From assembly GCA_946477805.1 (NCBI GenBank), contig CAMKZP010000301.1:1-5050 (forward strand): DNA of 5,050 nucleotides. The letters run 5' to 3'. Position 1 is the first letter of the stretch. Every line of letters starts with the position of its first letter. The notes below the pieces were generated by a model. That model searched no databases. It was not told the DNA's origin and saw only the letters and a program-made list of their open reading frames with translations. Shown here piece by piece: positions 1-5,050 of this stretch. Made by a program: the position numbers and the translations under genes. This DNA comes from an uncultured Enterobacter sp. (GTDB lineage Bacteria > Pseudomonadota > Gammaproteobacteria > Enterobacterales > Enterobacteriaceae).

Positions 1-21
1 GGGGAGGGGCGAGGGACAAAC
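1..21. other. Contig left edge, G-rich tail beyond the porin stop
   Basis: These 21 bases follow the porin stop codon and hold three G-runs (GGGGAGGGGCGAGGG). No gene or complete hairpin fits. The run may be the first arm of a C/G-rich intergenic repeat or terminator that continues outside the contig, which would explain the assembly break here. It could also be low-quality read end. It is too short to decide. Confidence 0.3.
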
Positions 22-1290
22 TCAGAACACGTTAAACGGATATTCCACGTAAGCGCGGATCTCATCCCCGCCCACGTTGTAGTCGCTGGCGTTGCTGGAG
101 ACGCGCAGCACGGAGTAGCGCAGTTTAAGCTTCAGATCCTTCGCCGGGCCATCCTGCACCTGGTACTGGATCTGGTTAAACCACTCGCGCTCTTTGCCGT
201 TGTTGGTTTCAGACGTTTTGATGTTGTCGCCACGCACGTAGGCGGTGGTCCAGCTCAGGCCCGGCAGGCCTAGCCCGCCAAAGTCCAGACCGTAGGACGC
301 CTGCCATGAGCGTTCGTCTTCACCGTTAAAATCAGACCAGTAGGAGTTCGCCAGCCAGATGGTATTGCCGCCGTCACCCACGCCGCCCTGGTCGCGGTAG
401 CTGCCGTAGTTGTAGCCGGTGCTGCCGCTGCTCTGCTGGTACGCAACCTTAAAGGTATGAATATCCCAGATGTAGCTCGCCGCCAGGCTCCAGATCGTGT
501 TGCTGCGACCGGTGTCGAGGCTGTCAGCGTAGCGCTGATCCAGGCGCGAGTTGTAGCCGTTGAAATCAAGCACCAGCTGCTGCCCGGTGCTGAACGGCTG
601 CCTGAAGTTCATGCCCAGATACTGTTTGTTCATCACCTCTTCGTTATGAGAGGCGTACAGCGCGCCGCTGAACTGGTCGTTGAACCGGTAGCTCGCTCCG
701 CCGAAGGAGAAGCTTTTCAGGCCGCTGTCGTGGCGGTCGTCGCTTTTACGCTGCTGGTCGGTGAAATAACCGGCGTTGACTTCCAGACCCTCGATCTCTT
801 TGGAAGTCAGCAGGGTGCCGGTGAAGCTTTCAAACAGCAGACGGGAGTTGTCGGCATTGACGATAGGCAGCTCAGGACGCTGATTCCCATAGCTCAGCAC
901 GGTATTCGAGATGCGCATTTTGGCCGTCGCGCCAAATTTTGCCAGATCGGATTTCGCCCGGCCGTCGCCTTCCTGTTTGAAGAAGTCGATACCGCCCGCG
1001 CCGCTTTTGCCGCGGCCGCCGTCAAGACGCACGCCATACTGGGCGATGCCGTCCACGCCGAAGCCCACCAGCCCTTCGGTATAGCCGGATTCAAAGGTAG
1101 CGATAATGCCCTGGCCCCACTCGGCTTTATCCTGCTGGCCCTGATGGTAATCGCGGCTGATATACGCATTACGTAAAAACAGGTCTAAATGGCTGTCGTC
1201 AATAAAACCCTGGCTGTCAGCCTGCTGGCTTGCAGCGGCGGGTAATGCGGCAAATAAGCTTAATGCAACGAATGATAATTGTTTTTTCAC
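22..1290 (-). CDS. OprD-family outer-membrane porin
   Basis: A complete 422-residue protein that should form a beta-barrel channel for small solutes in the outer membrane. The substrate cannot be read from the sequence; family members carry basic amino acids, aromatic acids, peptides or chitosugars. A Sec signal peptide is clear: MKK, a hydrophobic core at residues 5-16, then PAAAS, with cleavage near residue 20 or 21. The mature start GFIDDSHLDLFLRNAYISRDY (about 28-48) is the classic OprD opening. Other family marks are GNQRPELPIVNADNSRL (135-151), a segment in the constriction-loop region, and WLANSYWSDFNGEDERSWQ (312-330), followed by GLPGLSW and YVRGDNI (341-357). The chain ends in AYVEYPFNVF, a terminal strand closing in Phe as the BAM insertion signal requires. 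The start is GTG at 1290; no ATG, GTG or TTG lies in frame before the upstream stop, and no Shine-Dalgarno is visible. The family call is firm. It is not obviously ChiP and I give no symbol. Confidence 0.93.
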   Translation of the reverse strand: MKKQLSFVALSLFAALPAAASQQADSQGFIDDSHLDLFLRNAYISRDYHQGQQDKAEWGQGIIATFESGYTEGLVGFGVDGIAQYGVRLDGGRGKSGAGGIDFFKQEGDGRAKSDLAKFGATAKMRISNTVLSYGNQRPELPIVNADNSRLLFESFTGTLLTSKEIEGLEVNAGYFTDQQRKSDDRHDSGLKSFSFGGASYRFNDQFSGALYASHNEEVMNKQYLGMNFRQPFSTGQQLVLDFNGYNSRLDQRYADSLDTGRSNTIWSLAASYIWDIHTFKVAYQQSSGSTGYNYGSYRDQGGVGDGGNTIWLANSYWSDFNGEDERSWQASYGLDFGGLGLPGLSWTTAYVRGDNIKTSETNNGKEREWFNQIQYQVQDGPAKDLKLKLRYSVLRVSSNASDYNVGGDEIRAYVEYPFNVF

Positions 1291-1340
1291 GGAGGGAACG
1301 TCTCTGTCTGGATATATTAATTTGAATGACTGCGGGTTTG

Positions 1341-1369
1341 ATAATTACCGGAAAGGTTAACGATTGCAA
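1341..1369 (-). promoter_or_regulatory. Possible porin promoter
   Basis: On the minus strand a -35-like TTGCAA (1364-1369) stands 17 bases before a -10-like AATTAT (1341-1346), each matching the sigma-70 consensus at 4 of 6 positions. It would start transcription near 1334 and give a leader of about 44 bases. An alternative -10, TAATAT (1314-1319), is about as good but has a poorer -35. The porin needs a promoter somewhere in 1291-1464 because the loiP terminator precedes it. The rest of this AT-rich stretch holds no gene that I can see. Confidence 0.25.
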
Positions 1370-1464
1370 TAATTATGTGACCAGAGATTTCAAAGGAAAA
1401 TCCAGGTTTGACGGGGCCTGTGGAGGTGTTACCGATACGTGCGGTTAAGTTGGCAATTCATGCG

Positions 1465-1492
1465 AAATAAAAGGGAGGCCGTTACGCCTCCC
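1465..1492 (-). terminator. Rho-independent terminator of loiP
   Basis: Read on the minus strand, GGGAGGC and GCCTCCC form a perfect 7-bp GC-rich stem around a 6-base loop (GTAACG), followed at once by TTTTATTT. It begins 7 bases after the loiP stop codon. It should end most loiP transcripts before the porin gene, so the two same-strand genes are probably separate units. On the plus strand the stem is followed by only a weak mixed A/T run, so it is mainly one-directional. Confidence 0.88.
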
Positions 1493-1499
1493 GATAATA

Positions 1500-2258
1500 T
1501 TATTTAATTCCGTCTGCGGCCATACGGTCGCGAATATGCTGCGCGCGCTCAGCCGAGGCCGGGTGATCGTCAAACATGGAGCTTTGACGTCCTTCCTCCA
1601 GCCTGGCCAGTTTTTCAAAGCTGGTGGCAAGACCGGCCGGGTTGATGCCGCGTTTGCGCAACAGATCGTAGGAGTAGTCATCCGCTTCAGACTCCTGGCG
1701 CTGGGAGAACTGGGAGTTGACCAGTTTTTCACCGACATCGCCCAACTGAGACTGTGACAGGCTGCCGACGATGCCGCCCGCAGAGGCCGCCGCCGCGCGC
1801 ACGGCGTTGGTACCCAGCGCGACCTGCATGCCTTTCTTCACGTGGCCGAGGGCGACGTGGCCCATTTCGTGGCCGATAACCGCTTCGACTTCGTTGTCGG
1901 TCATCATGTCCATCAGCCCGCTGTATACGCGGATACAGCCGTTGGCCATCGCAAAGGCGTTCACGTCTTTCGCTACGTAAACTTTATAGTTCACCGGCTG
2001 GCCGTTGATGTTGTCGCCCAGGGCGGAAGCAATCTTATTCAGACGCTGCGTATAGGTACTGTTAGCCGGGGCAAGAGTGGCTTTGGCATCCATCTCTTTA
2101 CAGGCCTGATCGCTCAGCGTTTTAACCTGCTCGTCGCTCAGGGAATAGGCCTGGAAGGCTTCTGCCCCTGACGACATCAGGCCGTTAGAATCCATATTCT
2201 GACAGCCGCTCAGCAGGAGCGTTGTACCCAGGGCCAGCACTATTGCACGCATTTTCAT
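1500..2258 (-). CDS. loiP: LoiP (YggG), outer-membrane lipoprotein metalloprotease, M48 family
   Basis: A complete 252-residue zinc protease, the same length as I recall for E. coli LoiP. The signal peptide ends in a lipobox LLLSGC, so Cys19 should be lipidated; Gln at +2 favours the outer membrane. Zinc ligands are visible as HEMGH (His130, Glu131, His134) plus Glu189 of ESEAD, the family's ExxAD motif. DDHPASAERAQHIRDR (230-245) is the usual M48 C-terminal block. Mature cysteines Cys53 and Cys108 could form the intramolecular disulphide described for E. coli LoiP. Known from E. coli: induced by low osmolarity, cleaves between Phe-Phe, and membrane localisation can depend on the related protease YfgC/BepA. 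I start at 2258 because the lipoprotein signal begins there and GGAAG stands 7 bases upstream; an in-frame start at 2306 would put 16 polar residues before the signal. It diverges from tktA and ends in its own terminator. Confidence 0.96.
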   Translation of the reverse strand: MKMRAIVLALGTTLLLSGCQNMDSNGLMSSGAEAFQAYSLSDEQVKTLSDQACKEMDAKATLAPANSTYTQRLNKIASALGDNINGQPVNYKVYVAKDVNAFAMANGCIRVYSGLMDMMTDNEVEAVIGHEMGHVALGHVKKGMQVALGTNAVRAAAASAGGIVGSLSQSQLGDVGEKLVNSQFSQRQESEADDYSYDLLRKRGINPAGLATSFEKLARLEEGRQSSMFDDHPASAERAQHIRDRMAADGIK

Positions 2259-2265
2259 TAGGTTG

Positions 2266-2270
2266 CTTCC
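2266..2270 (-). promoter_or_regulatory. Ribosome binding site of loiP
   Basis: GGAAG on the minus strand lies 7 bases before the ATG at 2258. It supports this start over the in-frame ATG at 2306. Confidence 0.6.
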
Positions 2271-2331
2271 GTACTCGTTAAACTGAAAAAAATCCGAAAA
2301 GTGCACCGTCAGCGAAGCCGGTGTGAAGGTG

Positions 2332-2337
2332 AGTATA
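2332..2337 (-). promoter_or_regulatory. Possible -10 element of the loiP promoter
   Basis: TATACT on the minus strand matches the sigma-70 -10 at 5 of 6 positions and would give a leader of about 67 bases. The -35 position is occupied by C-rich sequence (CGCCCGCCCC) with no match. A promoter of this kind would need an activator or another sigma factor, which would fit the low-osmolarity induction known in E. coli. The regulator cannot be read from the sequence. Confidence 0.35.
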
Positions 2338-2422
2338 AGGAATATCGACAGGGGCGGGCGAGTAGATTGCGCAACATGCGAGCATGATCCAGAGATTTCT
2401 TAACACGCAAAAGAATGCTCCA

Positions 2423-2451
2423 TGTACATGACCTGCGGCTTGGGTTACATT
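2423..2451 (+). promoter_or_regulatory. Possible tktA promoter
   Basis: TGTACA (2423-2428) and TACATT (2446-2451) are spaced by exactly 17 bases, each matching the sigma-70 consensus at 4 of 6 positions. Transcription would begin near 2458 with a leader of about 73 bases. TTGGCA at 2453-2458 is a better -35 on its own but lacks a fitting -10. From memory, the stretch around 2440-2490 closely resembles the region upstream of E. coli tktA, so the true promoter is likely here, but its exact elements are uncertain. Confidence 0.3.
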
Positions 2452-2521
2452 GTTGGCACTTTTTTCCGGCGTAGCCCAAAACGCGCTGTCGTCAAGGGCA
2501 TGGCCTTTAACAGTCCGATCT

Positions 2522-2525
2522 GGAG
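2522..2525 (+). promoter_or_regulatory. Ribosome binding site of tktA
   Basis: GGAG ends 5 bases before the ATG at 2531. It fixes the start there and not at the in-frame TTG at 2450, which would add 27 residues unknown in the family. Confidence 0.8.
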
Positions 2526-2530
2526 TTAAA

Positions 2531-4522
2531 ATGTCCTCACGTAAAGAGCTTGCTAATGCTATTCGTGCGCTGAGCATGGACGCAGTTCAGAAAGCCAAAT
2601 CCGGCCACCCAGGGGCCCCTATGGGTATGGCTGATATCGCCGAAGTCCTGTGGCGTGATTTCCTGAACCATAACCCGCAGAACCCGTCATGGGCTGACCG
2701 CGACCGTTTCGTGCTGTCGAACGGCCACGGCTCTATGCTGATCTATAGCCTGCTGCACCTCACCGGCTACGACCTCCCAATCGAAGAGCTGAAAAACTTC
2801 CGTCAGCTGCACTCCAAAACGCCTGGCCACCCGGAAGTGGGTTACACCGCTGGCGTAGAAACCACCACCGGCCCGCTGGGTCAGGGTATTGCTAACGCAG
2901 TAGGTATGGCGATTGCTGAAAAGACCCTTGCGGCACAGTTCAACCGTCCAGGTCACGACATCGTTGACCACTTCACCTACGCGTTCATGGGCGACGGCTG
3001 CATGATGGAAGGCATTTCTCACGAAGTGTGCTCCCTCGCAGGTACCCTAAAGCTGGGCAAACTGGTTGCGTTCTATGACGACAACGGTATCTCCATCGAC
3101 GGCCACATTGAAGGCTGGTTCACTGATGACACCGCAGCACGCTTCGAAGCCTACGGCTGGCACGTTGTGCGTGGCGTTGATGGTCACGATGCTGACTCGA
3201 TTAAACGTGCAGTGGAAGAAGCGCGCGCGGTAACGGATAAACCGTCTCTGCTGATGTGCAAAACCATCATCGGCTTTGGTTCCCCGAATAAAGCGGGTAC
3301 CCACGACTCCCACGGTGCGCCGCTGGGCGACGCGGAAATCGCACTGACCCGTGAAGCGCTGGGCTGGAATCACCCTGCCTTCGAAATCCCGTCTGACATC
3401 TATGCGCAGTGGGATGCAAAAGAAGCAGGCCAGGTGAAAGAAGCGGCCTGGAACGAGAAATTCGCGGCCTACGCGAAAGCGTTCCCACAGGAAGCGGCTG
3501 AGTTCACCCGCCGTATGAAAGGCGACATGCCGTCTGACTTCGACGCGAAAGCGAACGAATTCATCGCTAAGCTGCAGGCGAATCCGTCCAAGATTGCCAG
3601 CCGTAAAGCGTCTCAGAATGCGATCGAAGCTTTTGGTCCATGGCTTCCAGAATTCCTCGGTGGCTCCGCTGACCTGGCACCGTCTAACCTGACCATCTGG
3701 TCTGGCTCTAAAGCGATCAACGAAGATACCGCCGGCAACTACATCCATTACGGCGTACGCGAGTTCGGTATGACCGCGATTGCGAACGGTATCTCCCTGC
3801 ACGGCGGTTTTCTGCCGTACACCTCTACCTTCCTGATGTTCGTTGAATATGCACGTAACGCCGTGCGTATGGCTGCGCTGATGAAACAGCGTCAGGTGAT
3901 GGTCTACACCCACGACTCCATCGGTCTGGGCGAAGATGGCCCTACTCACCAGCCAGTAGAGCAGGTCGCTTCCCTGCGCGTGACCCCTAACATGAGCACA
4001 TGGCGTCCGTGTGACCAGGTTGAATCCGCCGTCGCGTGGAAATATGGCGTTGAGCGTAAGGATGGCCCAACCGCGCTGATCCTCTCTCGTCAGAACCTGG
4101 CGCAGCAGGATCGTACCGAAGAGCAGCTGGCAAACATCGCCCGCGGCGGTTACGTGCTGAAAGATTGCGCGGGTCAGCCAGAGCTGATCTTCATCGCGAC
4201 CGGTTCTGAAGTTGAGCTGGCCGTAGCGGCGTGGGACAAACTGTCTGCCGAAGGCGTGAAGGCGCGCGTGGTTTCCATGCCGTCTACCGATGCGTTCGAC
4301 AAGCAGGATGCGGCATACCGTGAATCCGTACTGCCTAAAGCGGTTTCCGCTCGCGTGGCGGTAGAAGCGGGCATCGCAGACTACTGGTTCAAATACGTTG
4401 GCCTGAACGGCGCTATCGTCGGGATGACCACCTTCGGGGAATCCGCGCCTGCAGAACTGCTGTTCGAAGAGTTCGGCTTCACCGTTGAGAACGTTGTCGC
4501 TAAGGCGAAAGAACTGCTGTAA
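2531..4522 (+). CDS. tktA: Transketolase 1 (TktA)
   Basis: A complete cytoplasmic enzyme of 663 residues, the E. coli TktA length. It moves two-carbon ketol units between sugar phosphates in the non-oxidative pentose phosphate pathway: xylulose-5-phosphate plus ribose-5-phosphate to sedoheptulose-7-phosphate plus glyceraldehyde-3-phosphate, and xylulose-5-phosphate plus erythrose-4-phosphate to fructose-6-phosphate plus glyceraldehyde-3-phosphate. Three domains are expected: cofactor-binding (to about 330), pyrimidine-binding (about 355-525) and C-terminal (about 540-663). All active-site residues I know for E. coli are present: His26, His66, GPL at 114-116, the thiamine diphosphate motif with Asp155 and Asn185 as metal ligands, His261, Arg358, Ser385, catalytic Glu411, Phe437, His461, Asp469, His473 and Arg520. 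I prefer TktA to TktB from the overall match to remembered E. coli TktA and from the loiP and epd neighbours. It has a single-gene layout, with the divergent loiP behind it and its own terminator ahead. Nothing appears broken. Confidence 0.98.
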   Translation: MSSRKELANAIRALSMDAVQKAKSGHPGAPMGMADIAEVLWRDFLNHNPQNPSWADRDRFVLSNGHGSMLIYSLLHLTGYDLPIEELKNFRQLHSKTPGHPEVGYTAGVETTTGPLGQGIANAVGMAIAEKTLAAQFNRPGHDIVDHFTYAFMGDGCMMEGISHEVCSLAGTLKLGKLVAFYDDNGISIDGHIEGWFTDDTAARFEAYGWHVVRGVDGHDADSIKRAVEEARAVTDKPSLLMCKTIIGFGSPNKAGTHDSHGAPLGDAEIALTREALGWNHPAFEIPSDIYAQWDAKEAGQVKEAAWNEKFAAYAKAFPQEAAEFTRRMKGDMPSDFDAKANEFIAKLQANPSKIASRKASQNAIEAFGPWLPEFLGGSADLAPSNLTIWSGSKAINEDTAGNYIHYGVREFGMTAIANGISLHGGFLPYTSTFLMFVEYARNAVRMAALMKQRQVMVYTHDSIGLGEDGPTHQPVEQVASLRVTPNMSTWRPCDQVESAVAWKYGVERKDGPTALILSRQNLAQQDRTEEQLANIARGGYVLKDCAGQPELIFIATGSEVELAVAAWDKLSAEGVKARVVSMPSTDAFDKQDAAYRESVLPKAVSARVAVEAGIADYWFKYVGLNGAIVGMTTFGESAPAELLFEEFGFTVENVVAKAKELL

Positions 4523-4532
4523 TTGCCGTTTT

Positions 4533-4562
4533 GCCCGGTGGCGCTACGCCTACCGGGGCTAC
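4533..4562 (+). repeat. REP element, first half of a BIME
   Basis: This is a typical enterobacterial repetitive extragenic palindrome. CCCGGT (4534-4539) pairs with ACCGGG (4552-4557), T4551 is bulged, GGCG (4540-4543) pairs with CGCC (4547-4550), and the unit ends in the usual CTAC tail. It lies 10 bases after the tktA stop. REPs commonly stabilise upstream mRNA 3' ends and can bind DNA gyrase or IHF; which applies here is not visible. Confidence 0.85.
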
Positions 4563-4575
4563 AAATGGCTCAAAA

Positions 4576-4608
4576 GTAGGCCGGGTGAGCGCTAGCGCGC
4601 CACCCGGC
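4576..4608 (-). repeat. REP element, inverted second half of the BIME
   Basis: On the minus strand this reads GCCGGGTGGCGCGC and ends CACCCGGCCTAC, a REP in opposite orientation to the one at 4533-4562. The two CTAC tails face each other across a 13-base spacer (4563-4575), the standard BIME layout. The same stem serves as the tktA terminator. Confidence 0.82.
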
Positions 4609-4614
4609 TTTTTT
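4580..4614 (+). terminator. Rho-independent terminator of tktA, built from a REP
   Basis: GCCGGGTG (4580-4587) pairs perfectly with CACCCGGC (4601-4608). A bulged A4588 and a further GCGC/GCGC stem close on a TAGC loop, and six Ts follow (4609-4614). The stem is strong and the T-run immediate, so most tktA transcription should stop before epd. The upstream AAAAG (4572-4576) could also give weak termination from the right. Confidence 0.88.
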
Positions 4615-4633
4615 GCAGGCATTATTCCATCAA

Positions 4634-4655
4634 AAATGTGACGCAAGTCATATAG
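4634..4655 (+). promoter_or_regulatory. CRP binding site upstream of epd
   Basis: TGTGA (4637-4641), six bases, then TCATA (4648-4652) match the CRP consensus TGTGA-N6-TCACA at 9 of 10 positions, with an A-rich left flank. The centre is about 70 bases before the start point predicted from the -10 at 4703-4708, a suitable class I activation distance. In E. coli the epd-pgk-fbaA operon is known to be CRP-activated, which supports the call. Confidence 0.72.
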
Positions 4656-4702
4656 CTGGCTTATTGGTCTGGGCAGAGATTCCTTTTATTCCCCGATTCG
4701 CT

Positions 4703-4708
4703 TATTCT
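4703..4708 (+). promoter_or_regulatory. Possible -10 element of the epd promoter
   Basis: TATTCT matches the sigma-70 -10 at 4 of 6 positions. The -35 position (TTCCTT, 4680-4685) matches poorly, as expected for an activator-dependent promoter. Transcription would begin near 4715, inside the Cra site, leaving a leader of about 130 bases before epd. Confidence 0.4.
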
Positions 4709-4709
4709 T

Positions 4710-4724
4710 GCTGAAGCGTTTCAG
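4710..4724 (+). promoter_or_regulatory. Cra (FruR) operator upstream of epd
   Basis: CTGAAGCGTTTCAG (4711-4724) is a near-perfect palindrome and, with the preceding G, fits the Cra consensus RSTGAAWCSNTHHW with one mismatch. It overlaps the predicted epd start point, a repressing position. Cra is known to control epd in E. coli, so glycolytic flux would relieve repression here too. Confidence 0.72.
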
Positions 4725-4837
4725 TCGATTAAATGTTCGACAAATGACCAATCAATCGCAGTTTGTGACAGGCAAGGATTCCCCTTGGGGCGCTGCTGGA
4801 TTACTCTTTCAGCCACCTCAACTCAGGGATAGCTTTG

Positions 4838-4843
4838 CAGGAG
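4838..4843 (+). promoter_or_regulatory. Ribosome binding site of epd
   Basis: CAGGAG stands 4 bases before the ATG at 4848. Together with the family-typical [15 protein letters not shown] opening it fixes the epd start. Confidence 0.75.
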
Positions 4844-4847
4844 ATCT

Positions 4848-5018
4848 ATGACCGTACGCGTAGCGATTAATGGCTTCGGTCGCATCGGGCGCAACGTGGT
4901 TCGTGCTTTGTATGAATCCGGGCGTCGTGCGGAAATCACCGTGGTGGCAATCAATGAACTGGCGGATGCTGCGGGCATGGCGCATTTGTTAAAATATGAC
5001 ACCAGCCACGGCCGTTTC
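4848..5018 (+). CDS. epd: Epd (GapB), D-erythrose-4-phosphate dehydrogenase, N-terminal part only
   Basis: Only the first 57 codons of a protein normally about 340 residues long. Epd oxidises erythrose-4-phosphate to 4-phosphoerythronate with NAD, the first step of the DXP-dependent pyridoxal-5'-phosphate pathway. The fragment carries the nucleotide-binding motif [15 protein letters not shown] (residues 7-21) and [26 protein letters not shown] (32-57). The residues match E. coli Epd as I remember it and differ from GapA ([39 protein letters not shown]). The catalytic Cys lies beyond the break. Genomic sequence ends at 5017 or 5018, where library adapter begins, so the truncation is technical; base 5018 is shared by the Phe57 codon and the adapter. 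The reading frame stays open through the adapter, adding about ten false residues ([10 protein letters not shown]). In E. coli epd leads an operon with pgk and fbaA, expected just outside this contig. Confidence 0.95.
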
Positions 5019-5050
5019 TGTCTCTTATACACATCTCCGAGCCCACGAGA
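5018..5050. other. Illumina Nextera (Tn5) adapter, not genomic
   Basis: CTGTCTCTTATACACATCT (5018-5036) is the 19-base Tn5 mosaic end, followed by CCGAGCCCACGAGA (5037-5050). Together these are 33 of the 34 bases of the reverse complement of the Nextera read-2 transposase adapter. Natural IS50 ends do not continue with that second block. The contig therefore runs from genome straight into untrimmed adapter and should be cut at 5017. Confidence 0.98.

Noticed and set aside
1..15. G-quadruplex or complete terminator at the left edge.
   Set aside because: Only three G-runs are present and no pairing arm is inside the window.
457..1176. A 239-codon plus-strand open frame opposite the porin.
   Set aside because: It is antisense to a gene with clear family motifs, has no RBS or recognisable domain, and long antisense frames are common in GC-rich coding DNA.
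1376..1391. CRP-like TGTGA upstream of the porin.
   Set aside because: Only one half-site matches; the partner reads ATTTC in place of TCACA.
2259..2306. Longer LoiP from an in-frame ATG at 2306.
   Set aside because: It would bury the lipoprotein signal 16 residues inside; the start at 2258 has a fitting RBS and gives the usual 252 residues.
2450..2530. In-frame TTG start extending TktA by 27 residues.
   Set aside because: The family protein is 663 residues, and a good GGAG site stands before the ATG at 2531; the extension covers the likely promoter and leader.
3047..3949. A 300-codon minus-strand open frame opposite tktA.
   Set aside because: It lies wholly within intact tktA and reads as Arg/Phe/Val-rich low-plausibility sequence, as expected of a codon-bias shadow.
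4764..4779. A second TGTGA in the epd leader.
   Set aside because: The partner half (AGGAT) does not match TCACA, and the position lies downstream of the predicted start.
5018..5036. The end of a natural Tn5/IS50 insertion in epd.
   Set aside because: The bases after the mosaic end are the Nextera adapter and not IS50 sequence, and the contig stops there.

Overview
The window looks like one small assembly contig from an Enterobacter-like member of the Enterobacteriaceae (Enterobacter, Lelliottia, Klebsiella or a close relative). The evidence is a TktA, LoiP and Epd start that match my memory of the E. coli proteins in length and nearly all key residues, REP/BIME elements of the 'GCCGGGTGGCG...' type, and E. 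coli-like CRP and Cra sites ahead of epd. The genus is an inference; no search was run.

Layout: an OprD-family outer-membrane porin (22-1290, minus) lies behind the outer-membrane lipoprotein metalloprotease gene loiP/yggG (1500-2258, minus). A rho-independent terminator at 1465-1492 ends the loiP transcript, so the porin probably has its own promoter. A 272-base divergent control region (2259-2530) separates loiP from tktA (2531-4522, plus), the major transketolase. tktA is followed by a BIME, an inverted pair of REP sequences, whose second member with a T-run forms the tktA terminator (4580-4614). The next stretch carries a CRP site, a weak -10 and a Cra operator, then the first 57 codons of epd (erythrose-4-phosphate dehydrogenase, from 4848).

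The right edge is not genomic. Bases 5018-5050 are the Tn5 mosaic end plus the following Illumina Nextera adapter, so epd is cut off by the library construct and not by mutation. The open frames that read into it are artefacts.

Functionally, TktA makes or uses erythrose-4-phosphate in the pentose phosphate pathway, and Epd oxidises it toward pyridoxal-phosphate synthesis, so the right half holds two enzymes sharing a metabolite. LoiP and the porin both act at the outer membrane, but the terminator between them argues against a simple operon. I see no new defence, mobile or secretion system. The points worth a second look are the adapter, the porin's GTG start without a Shine-Dalgarno, the REP-derived terminator, a palindrome cluster between loiP and tktA, and a doubtful 35-codon ORF overlapping the epd start.
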